43,130 nt of DNA from a bacterium. GTDB lineage: Bacteria; Patescibacteriota; CPR2; UBA1875; JAJYID01. Made by a program: the position numbers and the translations under genes. The notes beneath the pieces were generated by a model. That model saw only the letters and a program-made list of their open reading frames with translations, ran no database searches and was not told the origin of the DNA. The stretch spans positions 1 through 43,130 of the forward strand of contig JAJYID010000001.1 in the NCBI GenBank assembly GCA_021790235.1, written 5' to 3'. The first letter of the stretch is position 1. Each line of letters begins with the position of its first letter. This document shows, one piece after another, positions 1-10,058 of the stretch.

Positions 1-117
1 ACATACAATACGTATCGGCCGCATGAATCTTTGGCCAACAAAACACCACTACAATATTTAAATAGTTTAGAAGGATTTGAAGGTTCAAATTTAGATTTCA
101 GTGTCCTAAATGTCTAG
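1..117 (+). pseudogene. C-terminal end of a DDE integrase/transposase (IS3/IS481-like, rve domain), truncated by window edge
   Basis: Frame 1 from base 1 reads TYNTYRPHESLANKTPLQYLNSLEGFEGSNLDFSVLNV* (stop 115-117); YNxxRPHESLxxxTPxQYL is the classic C-terminus of integrase-core transposases. Not in the ORF track because it is short. Confidence 0.75.
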
Positions 118-354
118 ACCCTGCACCTGAGATGCAGACGTTGAAGTACAAGGAAGTAAAAAGAGGCAAGACGACCAGTTTAGTCAGAAATAAAACGGGG
201 TTTGAAGACTATGCGGAGAGCTTATCTAGGTGCTGTTTTAGGTCAAGTAGAGGGGATTGCCCATTTGTAGTATTGTAATAGCGTAGTACTTAGTCTATCT
301 ATAAAATTTTTAAACTTTTATATAATCTAAAATAATGTGTGTTAAAATTAAGCT

Positions 355-1698
355 ATGTTTAGCAAATTTTTAGCTTTTGTAAAAGAAAATAAATTAATCG
401 AAAAAAATGACAGCGCCCTCATTGGAGTTTCCGGCGGAGCCGACTCTGTAGTTCTTTCTAATCTTTTATTTAGTTTAAAAGATAAGTTGAATCTGAAGCT
501 TGCAATCGCTCATGTAAACTATGGCCTTAGAAAAGAGTCAGACAGCGACCAGAGGTTTGTAGAGAATCTGGCGAAGAAATATGAGATCCCTATTTTTGTA
601 AAAAAAGTGAAGATCCGAGGCAGCAACTTAGAAGAACAAGCTCGAGAAATCCGATATAGTTTTTTCAGTGAAATATCAGAAAAAAGAGGTTTTAATAAGG
701 TTGCAGTTGCTCATCACCAAAATGATCAGGTCGAAACATTTCTCTTCAATATTGCGCGTGGGACAGGGCTCACCGGATTGACTGGAATAAAGCCAAAAAA
801 TAATCAAACCATACGGCCGATGCTTTTTGCTTCAAAAGTTGAGATTTTGAAATATGCAAAAGAAAAAGGGTTAAAGTATGTTGAGGATACAACAAATAAA
901 GATCTATCATTTAAACGGAACCTTATCCGCCACAAAGTGATACCAGCTTTAGAAGAAATTAACTCCTCGCTGATCAGAACTGTTTCCAGTGAAATCGAAA
1001 CGTTAAAAGAAGCAGAAGATATGCTCGAAGAAGAGGCTGAACAGTACTACAAAAAGATGGTCGTGGAAGAAAGGGATTCAGTAAGTTTCGTTGCCCAAGA
1101 CTTCATTAAACTATCCGCATACTTAAAAGCTATGATCCTGAGAAAGGTTTTTTCTCATCTTACTGAAAATACAAAAGATTTTTACAAAAAAAATACCCGG
1201 GAAATCCTTCAACTCATTGATAAAAAAGCCAGTGGCACAAAAAAAATTTCCCTTCCCGGGAAGTTGATTGCCGAAAGGATCTATGATAAGATTACTATCA
1301 GAAAAGATTCTAAAAAGCTTTTTAAAGAGCAAAAAATCATCAAGCTAGAGTCAGACAAAACTGTAAACTTCGGTTCATGGAAGCTTTTTTTCGGTAAGAA
1401 CAAAAAAGAAAAACTAAAAGAAAGCAAATATTTAGTACATTTAAACATTCAAAAAGAACTTAAGCTTTTGGTAAGATGTAGGAAACCGGGTGATAAGATT
1501 GCAATAGGCGAAAATCAATCAAAAAGTATCCAAGATCTTTTTGTAGATGTAAAAATTCCGAAAAATGAAAGAGACAGTTATCCGCTGATTGTAAACACTA
1601 AAAATGAGATTGTCTGGGTACCCGGCCTTAGATTAAATCCCTTATATAAAGGAGAGAACCAAGGGTATTTTATAAAAGCAAAGAAGGAGAGAAATTGA
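355..1698 (+). CDS. tilS: tRNA(Ile)-lysidine synthetase TilS
   Basis: N-terminal PP-loop motif VSGGADSVVLSNLL, HVNYGLR, and RGTGLTGLTGI region typical of TilS; C-terminal substrate-binding domain. Confidence 0.93.
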   Translation: MFSKFLAFVKENKLIEKNDSALIGVSGGADSVVLSNLLFSLKDKLNLKLAIAHVNYGLRKESDSDQRFVENLAKKYEIPIFVKKVKIRGSNLEEQAREIRYSFFSEISEKRGFNKVAVAHHQNDQVETFLFNIARGTGLTGLTGIKPKNNQTIRPMLFASKVEILKYAKEKGLKYVEDTTNKDLSFKRNLIRHKVIPALEEINSSLIRTVSSEIETLKEAEDMLEEEAEQYYKKMVVEERDSVSFVAQDFIKLSAYLKAMILRKVFSHLTENTKDFYKKNTREILQLIDKKASGTKKISLPGKLIAERIYDKITIRKDSKKLFKEQKIIKLESDKTVNFGSWKLFFGKNKKEKLKESKYLVHLNIQKELKLLVRCRKPGDKIAIGENQSKSIQDLFVDVKIPKNERDSYPLIVNTKNEIVWVPGLRLNPLYKGENQGYFIKAKKERN

Positions 1699-3524
1699 AA
1701 AAGAACAATAGGAATATAGCGATATTTATCATAATTATACTGGTTATAGCCGCAGTTTACTCGTTTTTTATTCCAACAAAAACTACTGAACAGATCGATA
1801 TCAGCAAAGTTGCTCAGGAAGTGAAGAATAATCAAGTAAAAAAGATAGACCAGGAAGGTACGAAAATCACAATTACCCTAAACGACGGTAAACAGCAGGT
1901 TGCTCACTTAAATGATACAGAGCGCATTACCGACATGCTGAAATTTAATGGTGTAAATAACATTGACCCCAGTAAAATCCAAATATCTTCAAACCCATCA
2001 AGCTCCAATTCTTTCTGGATTATGCTTTTAGTACAGGTACTTTTACCGGTAGTTTTAATTGGCGGGATATTTTACTTTTTTATCCGCCAGAGTCAAGGTG
2101 CCTCAAACCAAGCGATGGGGTTCGGCAAATCAAAACCGCAAGTGTATGATAAAACCAAGCAGAAGGTAATCTTTGGAGATGTGGCCGGCCTTGAAGAAGC
2201 CAAAGATGAGCTGGAGGAAATTGTAGAGTTTCTAAAGTATCCTAAAAAGTTCTTAAATCTTGGAGCCAAGATACCTAAAGGTGTTCTGCTCTTCGGCAGT
2301 CCCGGAACCGGTAAAACCTTGCTGGCAAGAGCGGTAGCCGGTGAAGCTGATGTACCCTTCTTTTCGATATCGGGTTCTGAGTTTGTTGAGATGTTTGTGG
2401 GCGTCGGCGCAAGCAGGGTGCGCGATCTTTTTAACCGCGCCAAGAAAAATGCCCCTTGCATCATTTTTATCGATGAAATAGACGCGGTCGGCAGACAAAG
2501 AGGCTCAGGGCTTGGCGGTTCACACGATGAGCGCGAACAAACATTAAATCAAATACTGGTTGAGATGGACGGATTTGAAAAAGGCACAAATGTTATCGTT
2601 ATGGCTGCCACAAACAGGCCCGATGTCTTGGATCCAGCTTTACTTCGCCCCGGCCGTTTTGACCGCCGAATTGTTCTTGATATGCCGGATTTAAAAGCTC
2701 GGGAAGAAATCTTGAAAGTCCATGCCAAAGGCAAACCACTTGCCAAAGGAGCAGATCTTAGCATTATTGCCAAGCAAACCCCAGGTTTTTCAGGTGCTGA
2801 TCTAGAAAACCTAATGAACGAGGCGGCTATTTTAACTGCCAGACAAAATAGAAAAGAAATTACCTTGGCTGACATCACGGCCGCAACCGAGAAAGTCTTG
2901 CTCGGCCCGGAGAGAAAAAGCAGTGTCCTATCAAAAAAGGAAAGGGAAATCACGGCCTATCATGAAGCCGGTCATGCTATTGTCGGTCATCTTCTTCCCC
3001 ACACTGATTCCATCCACAAAATTTCCATAATTTCGCGCGGTATGGCCGGCGGCTATACATGGAGTCTGCCAAAGGAAGATGTGAAATTATATTCTCGTAG
3101 CAAAATGTATGATGAGATCGCCATGTCGCTTGGCGGACGTGCAGCAGAAGAACTTGAATTTAATGAGATGACCACCGGCGCATCCAATGACCTTGAAAAA
3201 GCCACCAAAATGGCACGGGACATGGTCGTTAGATACGGCATGAATGATCGCCTCGGCCCTCAAGTCTACGGCCACCGCGAAGAGCAAGTCTTTCTCGGCA
3301 AGGAATTGGCCGAGCATGACAAGAATTACTCCGAAGAAACAGCGGCCGCCATTGACAAAGAAACTAACAAGATTATCGTTGAATCTCACAATAAAGCTGC
3401 CAATATCTTGAAGAGAAATAAAGCCAAACTAGATCTAATAGCCAAAACCTTAATCGAAAAAGAAACCATCGAAGGTGAAGACTTCGAAAAATTAATGGGT
3501 AAAATAGACAAGATAAAAGACTAG
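1695..3524 (+). CDS. ftsH: ATP-dependent zinc metalloprotease FtsH (TTG start overlapping tilS stop)
   Basis: Two N-terminal TM segments, Walker [22 protein letters not shown] zinc motif. Confidence 0.97.
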   Translation: MKKNNRNIAIFIIIILVIAAVYSFFIPTKTTEQIDISKVAQEVKNNQVKKIDQEGTKITITLNDGKQQVAHLNDTERITDMLKFNGVNNIDPSKIQISSNPSSSNSFWIMLLVQVLLPVVLIGGIFYFFIRQSQGASNQAMGFGKSKPQVYDKTKQKVIFGDVAGLEEAKDELEEIVEFLKYPKKFLNLGAKIPKGVLLFGSPGTGKTLLARAVAGEADVPFFSISGSEFVEMFVGVGASRVRDLFNRAKKNAPCIIFIDEIDAVGRQRGSGLGGSHDEREQTLNQILVEMDGFEKGTNVIVMAATNRPDVLDPALLRPGRFDRRIVLDMPDLKAREEILKVHAKGKPLAKGADLSIIAKQTPGFSGADLENLMNEAAILTARQNRKEITLADITAATEKVLLGPERKSSVLSKKEREITAYHEAGHAIVGHLLPHTDSIHKISIISRGMAGGYTWSLPKEDVKLYSRSKMYDEIAMSLGGRAAEELEFNEMTTGASNDLEKATKMARDMVVRYGMNDRLGPQVYGHREEQVFLGKELAEHDKNYSEETAAAIDKETNKIIVESHNKAANILKRNKAKLDLIAKTLIEKETIEGEDFEKLMGKIDKIKD

Positions 3525-5143
3525 TGAAAACCAAGGTTAAAAAATTCTTCTACTACATATGGGATAAAAAGATGACCGTTTCTTCGGCGGCCATCATCCT
3601 TGGCACCACTGCTCTCTTGTCAAATATACTTGGTTTATTCCGCGACAGATTAATAGCCGGACACTTCGGCGCCTCTAATCAGACCGACATTTTCTACGCT
3701 TCTTTTCGCATTCCCGACCTCATTTTTAATCTTTTGATTTTGGGCGCCTTGTCCAGCGTTTTTATTCCTATTTTCATTGAAAAGTTGACTAAGGAGAAAA
3801 AAGATGAGGCCAATCACCTGGCCAGTTCTTTCCTAAACTTCCTGCTCATCTGCACTCTTGTTTTTGGGGTTGTAATCTTCATCCTGGCCCCAAAACTTGT
3901 CCCGTTTCTGCTCCCCGGATTTTTTAATCGCAGTATTCACACTAACTACAATGTTTTTCAAACTACGGTCAACTTGGTTAGGCTTATGCTTTTGTCCCCG
4001 ATCTTCTTTGCCATATCGGGAATATTTAGCGGTATTTTAAATTCCCACAAAAGATTTGTAGCCTATTCACTTGCCCCCATTATTTATAACTTGTCCATAA
4101 TTTTTGCAATGGTCTTTCTTGTTGACAAGTTCAATCCACAAATATATGCTCCTGCCATCGGCGTTGTTTTAGGAGCCTTGCTGCAAGTCCTTATCCAGCT
4201 TCCCTCGACTCTTAGAACCGGCTGGAGATGGCGCCCGACAATTGACTTCAAGCAAGGCGAAATAGCCAGAATGATCAAGATGATGGCACCGCGCACTTTG
4301 GCAATAGGCGCCAGCCAGATCAATTTGGTAGTTGATACCATAGTCCTTTCCTATCTTGCCGGTGGGATAAGCGAATTTTATTATGCCAACAATATTCAAA
4401 CCGTCCCTACGGTTATCTTTGGCATTTCTATCGCTACAGCCATATTTCCAGCCCTTTCTGCTTCCTATACCAAAAAAGATATGGGCGAGTTTATGAACGG
4501 CTTTTCCTGGAGCGCAAGGAGAATTTTATTCTTTATGATCCCAGCCACTATTGGCATCATAGTTCTGCGCGCTCAGATAATTCGTTTAATCTTTGGCATT
4601 GGCAACTTTGACTGGTCTGCTACTTACTGGACTACCAAGACCCTTCTCTTTTTCTCTTTCGGCCTTATTGCCCAAGGGCTGATACCGCTGCTTTTAAAAG
4701 CATTTTACGCCATCCATGACACCAAAACCCCATTTTTCATCGCCATCGTGGTAATGGTGATTAATGCAGTTTTGTCAATCACTCTTCCCTTCATTCCCTC
4801 GCTTGGACTAGGCGTTGCCGGTGTGGCCTTGGCATTTTCCATCGCCGGCATCGTGAATGCTGTTTTGCTTGCTATCTGGCTGCATGACAAACTGGGCATT
4901 CTGGATCCGAATCACAGAATATTTGAGTCAACAACCCGCCTAATTATCGCCTCTGTTTTTATGGGTATTGTCATTCATTATTCCCTATACCTTTTTGACA
5001 TCGTCACAAACACCTCTAAGGTAGTAGGACTTTTTGCCCAGACATCAGGGGCAATTGTTCTAGGGACCATTACATACTTTGGTCTTGCTTGGCTCTTTCA
5101 GTGTGAAGAGATCAAATTTGTCCTCGAAAAAATCCGGCGATAA
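3524..5143 (+). CDS. murJ: Lipid II flippase MurJ/MviN (GTG start overlapping ftsH stop)
   Basis: Polytopic protein with MviN signature (LSNILGLFRDRLIAGHFGASNQTDIFYASFRIPDLIFNLL). Confidence 0.93.
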   Translation: MKTKVKKFFYYIWDKKMTVSSAAIILGTTALLSNILGLFRDRLIAGHFGASNQTDIFYASFRIPDLIFNLLILGALSSVFIPIFIEKLTKEKKDEANHLASSFLNFLLICTLVFGVVIFILAPKLVPFLLPGFFNRSIHTNYNVFQTTVNLVRLMLLSPIFFAISGIFSGILNSHKRFVAYSLAPIIYNLSIIFAMVFLVDKFNPQIYAPAIGVVLGALLQVLIQLPSTLRTGWRWRPTIDFKQGEIARMIKMMAPRTLAIGASQINLVVDTIVLSYLAGGISEFYYANNIQTVPTVIFGISIATAIFPALSASYTKKDMGEFMNGFSWSARRILFFMIPATIGIIVLRAQIIRLIFGIGNFDWSATYWTTKTLLFFSFGLIAQGLIPLLLKAFYAIHDTKTPFFIAIVVMVINAVLSITLPFIPSLGLGVAGVALAFSIAGIVNAVLLAIWLHDKLGILDPNHRIFESTTRLIIASVFMGIVIHYSLYLFDIVTNTSKVVGLFAQTSGAIVLGTITYFGLAWLFQCEEIKFVLEKIRR

Positions 5144-5241
5144 ATTTCACAGCTTCTAAAACTTAAATAAATCAAAATTGGCAATCTGCTCTTGATCGAC
5201 CATCACTTTATATGAACCTCGAAAAAATACCCGTTTTTTGC

Positions 5242-5247
5242 TATAAT
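5242..5247 (+). promoter_or_regulatory. Extended -10 element (TTGCTATAAT) 8 nt before the lepA start codon
   Basis: TG-C-TATAAT immediately upstream of ATG at 5256; no Shine-Dalgarno between. Confidence 0.55.
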
Positions 5248-5255
5248 TTACATCT

Positions 5256-7034
5256 ATGGATCAGGAGAAAATCAGAAATTTTTGTATCATTGCCCATATC
5301 GATCATGGCAAATCCACCTTGGCTGATCGCTTTTTGGAAGTGACCGGTACTATCGAAAAACGCCAGATGAAGGAACAGCTGCTTGACACTATGGAGCTGG
5401 AGCGCGAACGCGGTATTACGATCAAGCTTCAGCCAGCTAGGATGAAGTATAAAGATCATGTTTTAAATCTTATTGATACGCCTGGACATGTCGATTTTTC
5501 CTACGAAGTTTCCCGCTCCCTTTCGGCGGTGGATGGTGCCATTTTAGTAGTCGATGCTTCCCAAGGTATTGAAGCCCAGACTTTAACCACCTTGACTATG
5601 GCAATAGACCAAGGTCTGGAAATCATTCCGGTTGTCAATAAAATCGATCTTCCTCATGCAGAACCCAAAAAAGTAGCCAAAGAGATCATAGATTTACTTG
5701 GCATAAAAGAAGAGGAAATAATTTTTGCTTCCGGCAAAACCGGTGAAGGAGTTGAGAAAATCTTAGACGCCGTAATTGAAAAAATCCCCTCTCCGAGAGG
5801 CAATCCGGCCAAAAATACAAAGGCACTCATATTTGATTCATTATTTGACAGCTATCGTGGAGTGATTATCTATGTGCGGATTTTCGACGGGCAAATCAAA
5901 AAGGGCGAAAAAATTAAGATGATGGCCACAGGCACTGAGGGCGAAGCTTTGGAAATCGGCTATTTGAAACCTGATTTCAGCGCTCAAAAAGAGCTAAGCT
6001 GCGGTGAGATAGGCTACATTGTCACCGGCCTGAAAAATGTAGCAGAAGCTCGCGTCGGCGATACCGTTACTCTTGCCCCTAATCCGACAAATGAACCCCT
6101 GCCCGGCTATAAAAAGATTACTCCTTTTGTCTTTACCGGCCTCTTTACCGTCTCCGGTGAGGATTATCAAACTCTCCGTGAGGCCTTAGCAAAACTGCAA
6201 CTGTCTGACTCATCTCTTGTTTATGAACCGGAAAACTCAGCTTCGCTTGGCTTTGGCTTTCGCTGCGGATTTTTGGGATTGCTTCACATGGAGATTGTCA
6301 AAGAAAGGCTTGAGCGGGAATTTAATCTGGACCTGATAGTGACGACACCAAGCGTGTCTTATGACATTACCAAGACAAGCGGAGAAGATATGCTGATTAA
6401 AAATCCGTCCGAAATACCGGATAGGTCCGAAATTGCCGAAATTCGTGAACCGTGGCTGAAGCTTGAGGTTGTCACCCCCAAAGAATATGTCGGTAAAATC
6501 ATGGAGCTAACCCAAAACAGGCGCGGATTTATGAAAAATCTAAGCTATCTGGAAGAAAGCACTGCCCTTATCACTTTTGAAGCGCCGCTTTCGTCTATCG
6601 TCACCGACTATTATGACGACCTAAAAAGCGTATCAAGTGGATATGCCTCCCTTGGCTATGAAATGATAGGTTTTAGAGCTTCGGAGCTTGTGAAAATGGA
6701 TATTTTAATCTCGGGAGAAACTATGGATACTCTTTCCGTAATCGTCCACAAAGACGAGGCCCATACTCAAGGCCAAAAAATGGTTAAAAAATTAAAGGAC
6801 TTGATCCCCAAACAAGCATTTAAAGTCACTCTCCAAGCTGCCATCGGTGGGAAAATAATTGCCCGCGAAGACATTACCCCATATCGAAAAGATGTAACCG
6901 CCAAACTATACGGCGGTGATGTCACCAGAAAGAGAAAGCTGCTTGAAAAACAGAAAAAAGGTAAGAAGAAAATGGCCCAAATCGGTAGAGTCTCTATTCC
7001 CGGTGATGTTTTTGTAAAGCTTTTAAAAAAATAA
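5256..7034 (+). CDS. lepA: Elongation factor 4 (LepA)
   Basis: GTPase motifs AHIDHGKSTLADR, DTPGHVDF, NKIDLP; LepA C-terminal domain (GGDVTRKRKLLEKQKKGKKKM). Confidence 0.97.
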   Translation: MDQEKIRNFCIIAHIDHGKSTLADRFLEVTGTIEKRQMKEQLLDTMELERERGITIKLQPARMKYKDHVLNLIDTPGHVDFSYEVSRSLSAVDGAILVVDASQGIEAQTLTTLTMAIDQGLEIIPVVNKIDLPHAEPKKVAKEIIDLLGIKEEEIIFASGKTGEGVEKILDAVIEKIPSPRGNPAKNTKALIFDSLFDSYRGVIIYVRIFDGQIKKGEKIKMMATGTEGEALEIGYLKPDFSAQKELSCGEIGYIVTGLKNVAEARVGDTVTLAPNPTNEPLPGYKKITPFVFTGLFTVSGEDYQTLREALAKLQLSDSSLVYEPENSASLGFGFRCGFLGLLHMEIVKERLEREFNLDLIVTTPSVSYDITKTSGEDMLIKNPSEIPDRSEIAEIREPWLKLEVVTPKEYVGKIMELTQNRRGFMKNLSYLEESTALITFEAPLSSIVTDYYDDLKSVSSGYASLGYEMIGFRASELVKMDILISGETMDTLSVIVHKDEAHTQGQKMVKKLKDLIPKQAFKVTLQAAIGGKIIAREDITPYRKDVTAKLYGGDVTRKRKLLEKQKKGKKKMAQIGRVSIPGDVFVKLLKK

Positions 7035-7046
7035 TAGAATTGGATT

Positions 7047-7562
7047 ATGGAAGAAGAATATGCATTCAAATATTGCCCGGTTTGCGGCACGAAGTCATTA
7101 ACCGACGGGAAAATAGACGGCCTAAAATGTACTTCATGCAATTTTGATTTCTTTTTGAATCCAAAGCCAGCATCAGTTGGTATCATCTTTAATACAAGGG
7201 GAGAAATTTTGTTGACCCAAAGAGACATAGAGCCCTTTAAGGGATATTGGGATTTTCCGAGCGGATTTATAAAAAAGGGAGAAACTGCAGAAGAAGCGCT
7301 AAGAAGGGAGCTAAAGGAAGAGTTGGATGTCGAACCGTTGATTCGAGAGTCTTTTTGCTCGGCCTCCGATGATTACCTATACAAAGGCTTGTTATATACC
7401 GCGTTAGATTTTGCTTTTATATGCACATTTAAAGGAGAGCTAAGATCTCAAGCTGAAATATCTGATTTTAGTTTCTTTTCAAAAGACAACCTTCCCGAGA
7501 AGATATCACCCCATCACATGCAATTCATAGAAAAACTTCTTGAGTCTAAAAGGCTGGCTTAG
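7047..7562 (+). CDS. NUDIX hydrolase with N-terminal zinc ribbon (NudC-like layout)
   Basis: CPVCGTKSL...CTSCNF zinc ribbon; Nudix box GFIKKGETAEEALRRELKEELDVE. Confidence 0.9.
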   Translation: MEEEYAFKYCPVCGTKSLTDGKIDGLKCTSCNFDFFLNPKPASVGIIFNTRGEILLTQRDIEPFKGYWDFPSGFIKKGETAEEALRRELKEELDVEPLIRESFCSASDDYLYKGLLYTALDFAFICTFKGELRSQAEISDFSFFSKDNLPEKISPHHMQFIEKLLESKRLA

Positions 7563-7571
7563 ATATTCAAA

Positions 7572-7600
7572 TTGAACTCTTTCTCAAAATAAGCCATAAT
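7572..7600 (+). promoter_or_regulatory. Promoter TTGAAC-17-CATAAT ahead of the ZIP gene, 7 nt before ATG
   Basis: Hexamers read at 7572-7577 and 7595-7600, ATG at 7608, no SD. Confidence 0.5.
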
Positions 7601-7607
7601 CTTTATT

Positions 7608-8333
7608 ATGGCAGTTTTGTTTACTATCTTCACTTTCTTCTCAACCCTCTTAGGCGGGCTGGCCAGTATCAAGTATAAAGATAAAATTCACTTGATTCTC
7701 GGCTTCACCGCCGGAGTAATTCTTGGGCTCGTTGCTTTCGACATTTTGCCTGAGATTTTTAGCCTAACTATGAAGACATCGATCAATCCCAAAATACCGA
7801 TGATTGCCCTTGTCATCGGCTTTCTGATCTTCCATATTCTCGAGAAAACCCTCCTGATCCATCACGCACAAGAAGAAAACTATCCTACACATCACCACCC
7901 ATCAGTTGGTATTATGTCTTCGCTTGCGTTAATCGGTCATTCTTTTTTTGACGGCATTGGGATTGGGCTCGGCTTTCAGGTTTCGCCTGCGATCGGCATC
8001 TTGGTGGCTATCGCCGTTATCGGACATGACTTTGCCGACGGTTTAAATACCGGTTCTTTAATGATCATAAACAAAAATAGCACAAAAAGAACCGTCAACT
8101 TCATCTTTGCAGATGCATTTGCACCGATTGTAGGAGCTGCTTCAACTCTTCTCTTTCACCTCCCAGATAGATATCTGGTCATATATCTCGGTTTTTTTAC
8201 CGGCTTCCTGCTCTATATCGGTCTTGAAGACATTTTGCCAGAGGCCCATTCGAAAGCTTTTTCCTTGAAAACAGTGTACATGACCATTTTTGGATCCATT
8301 TTTATATATCTCATTACTCTCTTTACTCCATAG
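7608..8333 (+). CDS. ZIP family divalent metal transporter
   Basis: Eight-TM pattern with HSFFDGIGIG and HDFADGLNTG metal-binding motifs. Confidence 0.88.
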   Translation: MAVLFTIFTFFSTLLGGLASIKYKDKIHLILGFTAGVILGLVAFDILPEIFSLTMKTSINPKIPMIALVIGFLIFHILEKTLLIHHAQEENYPTHHHPSVGIMSSLALIGHSFFDGIGIGLGFQVSPAIGILVAIAVIGHDFADGLNTGSLMIINKNSTKRTVNFIFADAFAPIVGAASTLLFHLPDRYLVIYLGFFTGFLLYIGLEDILPEAHSKAFSLKTVYMTIFGSIFIYLITLFTP

Positions 8334-8340
8334 AATTATT

Positions 8341-8368
8341 TTGATAATTTTAGAGACTATGCTAAAAT
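8341..8368 (+). promoter_or_regulatory. Promoter TTGATA-16-TAAAAT (extended TATGCTAAAAT)
   Basis: -35 8341-8346, -10 8363-8368, followed by SD AAGGAG 8384-8389 and ATG 8397. Confidence 0.55.
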
Positions 8369-8396
8369 TACTTTAGATAAATCAAGGAGAAACTTA

Positions 8397-8762
8397 ATGT
8401 CAAAAGTACTGATTATCGGGCCAGATCAAACCACTATCAAGTTATACCAAGCTGCAATCACTTTTCAGGGGTTGGAGACAATCACAACCTCTAGTGTAGG
8501 AAGTGCTTTGGGGATGATTCAACAGAAACCTAATTTAATTCTATTAGACATTACTACACCGGATATTAAAGATATTAACCTAATCAAGGAAATCCAAGAA
8601 AAAGACAATGTTCCTTTAATAATTGTTGCGGATATCAAAAAACATCACGCTTTAAGCGAACATTCCATAGAGGGCGTGTGCGAATATCTTTCGAAGTCTA
8701 ATACCTCGGTTGGTGAAATTATAAAAAAGGTTAGGAAAGTTATCGATCAGGGTAAATGTTGA
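8397..8762 (+). CDS. Stand-alone response-regulator receiver-like protein
   Basis: REC fold pattern: VLIIG..., phosphoacceptor-like LLDIT, C-terminal YLSK lysine; 121 aa with no output domain. Confidence 0.75.
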   Translation: MSKVLIIGPDQTTIKLYQAAITFQGLETITTSSVGSALGMIQQKPNLILLDITTPDIKDINLIKEIQEKDNVPLIIVADIKKHHALSEHSIEGVCEYLSKSNTSVGEIIKKVRKVIDQGKC

Positions 8763-8777
8763 AAAGGTTTTATGGAA

Positions 8778-9266
8778 CTATGAAACAGCCTTAGGGCTGT
8801 TTTTTGTTATAAGCCAGGAGTTGCCTCGGCTGCCATAGTGAGTTTTAACCAGAGAGTATCTGCCCTGCAATTTTGTGCCGTTTAGAATAAACTCAACTAC
8901 TTTAGCGTCTCTTTTGAAAAGTTCAAATGTGCCCTGATCCCATATTTTGACCGTTCCGGCTCCATAGTTGCCCTCCGGAATCACCCCTGCAAAATCAATG
9001 TAACTAACCGGATGATCCTCAACTTCAAGCGCCAGTTTCTTGGTACCAATTTTTTCCGGCATTCCTTTGGGGACAGCCCAGCTTTTTAATACAATTTCTT
9101 TTGAGTTCGGTTCTGCCGGCATTTCCAACCTGAAATCATAATGCAGACGAGAGGCATTGTGTTCCTGAACAACAAAACGATTCTCACCCTTTTGCTCGAC
9201 ATTTGCTTCCGGCTCGGGTGTGGCACTGAAATTTCTCTTTTTTTCGTACTTTTCTAAAATCATCAT
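8778..9266 (-). CDS. Stand-alone DNA ligase D 3'-phosphoesterase domain protein
   Basis: FVVQEHNASRLHYDFRLEM...SWAVPKGMP...LEVEDHPVSYIDFAGVIPEGNYGAGTVKIWDQGTF, the LigD-PE signature. Confidence 0.9.
   Translation of the reverse strand: MMILEKYEKKRNFSATPEPEANVEQKGENRFVVQEHNASRLHYDFRLEMPAEPNSKEIVLKSWAVPKGMPEKIGTKKLALEVEDHPVSYIDFAGVIPEGNYGAGTVKIWDQGTFELFKRDAKVVEFILNGTKLQGRYSLVKTHYGSRGNSWLITKNSPKAVS
8783..8805 (+). terminator. Rho-independent terminator
   Basis: AAACAGCC-TTAG-GGCTGTTT followed by TTT; downstream of the receiver gene. Confidence 0.7.
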
Positions 9267-9378
9267 CTTAAATCTTTAATTCTCAATTCTAATCAGTTAC
9301 TAATTTAAAAAATCTAAATTTTAATCATTTGGCATTTAATTTATTAGAAATTGGATATTGCTGAAAAGTTATTTAAAA

Positions 9379-9972
9379 TCAAGGGCATTTTTTGATATTT
9401 TTCAATTCTTCTAAGATATATTGCCAATTCAGGTTATCAAACCATGCATCAATATAGTTTTTTCTTTTCGTCCCAAAGTCTATAAAATATGCGTGTTCAT
9501 AAACATCTAGGGCCAAAATCGGCTTTGCATTCCAAACTCCTCCGTGCGAATGCCAGTCACCAAGTCCATTATAAAGCCTTTTTTCGTCAAAATCATAGTA
9601 GAGAACTGCCCAGCCGCGTGATGCCATGCCTAAACCATAAAATCTCTCCTGCCAATTTTCAAAACTACCAAAATTTTTGGCTAATATCTTTCTCATTTCA
9701 TCAGGCACTGCGCCATCACCGCCAAGACCCAGGAAATAGATTTCGTGCAGCTTTACCCCATTTAGAGCAAAGCTTTCCTCAAGCTTCAGTTCTCGAAAAT
9801 AATCGTATGTGGCATTGGGCAACGCCTCAAACCCATCTTCCGCCTTGTTGCGAATTGCATTTACCTTACTCACATATCCTTTATAGAGCACTTCAAAATG
9901 CTCGGCAATTTGCTCATGAGAAATCCCTTTTAGTTTTTTATAAGGCAGCTCGATGGCTTCAAACCTTCCCAT
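9379..9972 (-). CDS. Fe/Mn superoxide dismutase family protein (start corrected to internal ATG)
   Basis: MGRFEAIELPYKKLKG... start preceded by AAAGGAGGATAAA; metal-ligand motifs AEHFEVLYKGY, LHEIYF, LDVYEHAYFIDFGTKRKNYIDAWFDNLNW. The upstream 40 aa in the ORF track lie in a repeat element. Confidence 0.88.
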   Translation of the reverse strand: MGRFEAIELPYKKLKGISHEQIAEHFEVLYKGYVSKVNAIRNKAEDGFEALPNATYDYFRELKLEESFALNGVKLHEIYFLGLGGDGAVPDEMRKILAKNFGSFENWQERFYGLGMASRGWAVLYYDFDEKRLYNGLGDWHSHGGVWNAKPILALDVYEHAYFIDFGTKRKNYIDAWFDNLNWQYILEELKNIKKCP

Positions 9973-10058
9973 TTTATCCTCCTTTGTTTCAATTTTAATC
10001 TTAAAGAAATTGTAATCATTATTAATGTTTACAATTGCATGGATCTCACACCCTCTTC

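Noticed and set aside
132-278. 48-aa + strand ORF MQTLKYKEVKRGKTTSLVRNKTGFEDYAESLSRCCFRSSRGDCPFVVL
   Set aside because: No SD or family resemblance; likely a chance ORF downstream of the IS end.
2093-2953. Several minus-strand ORFs of 81-134 aa over ftsH
   Set aside because: Mirror ORFs of a highly conserved gene; no independent support.
9489-9998. 169-aa + strand ORF
   Set aside because: Antisense to the well-supported SOD gene; composition is not protein-like.
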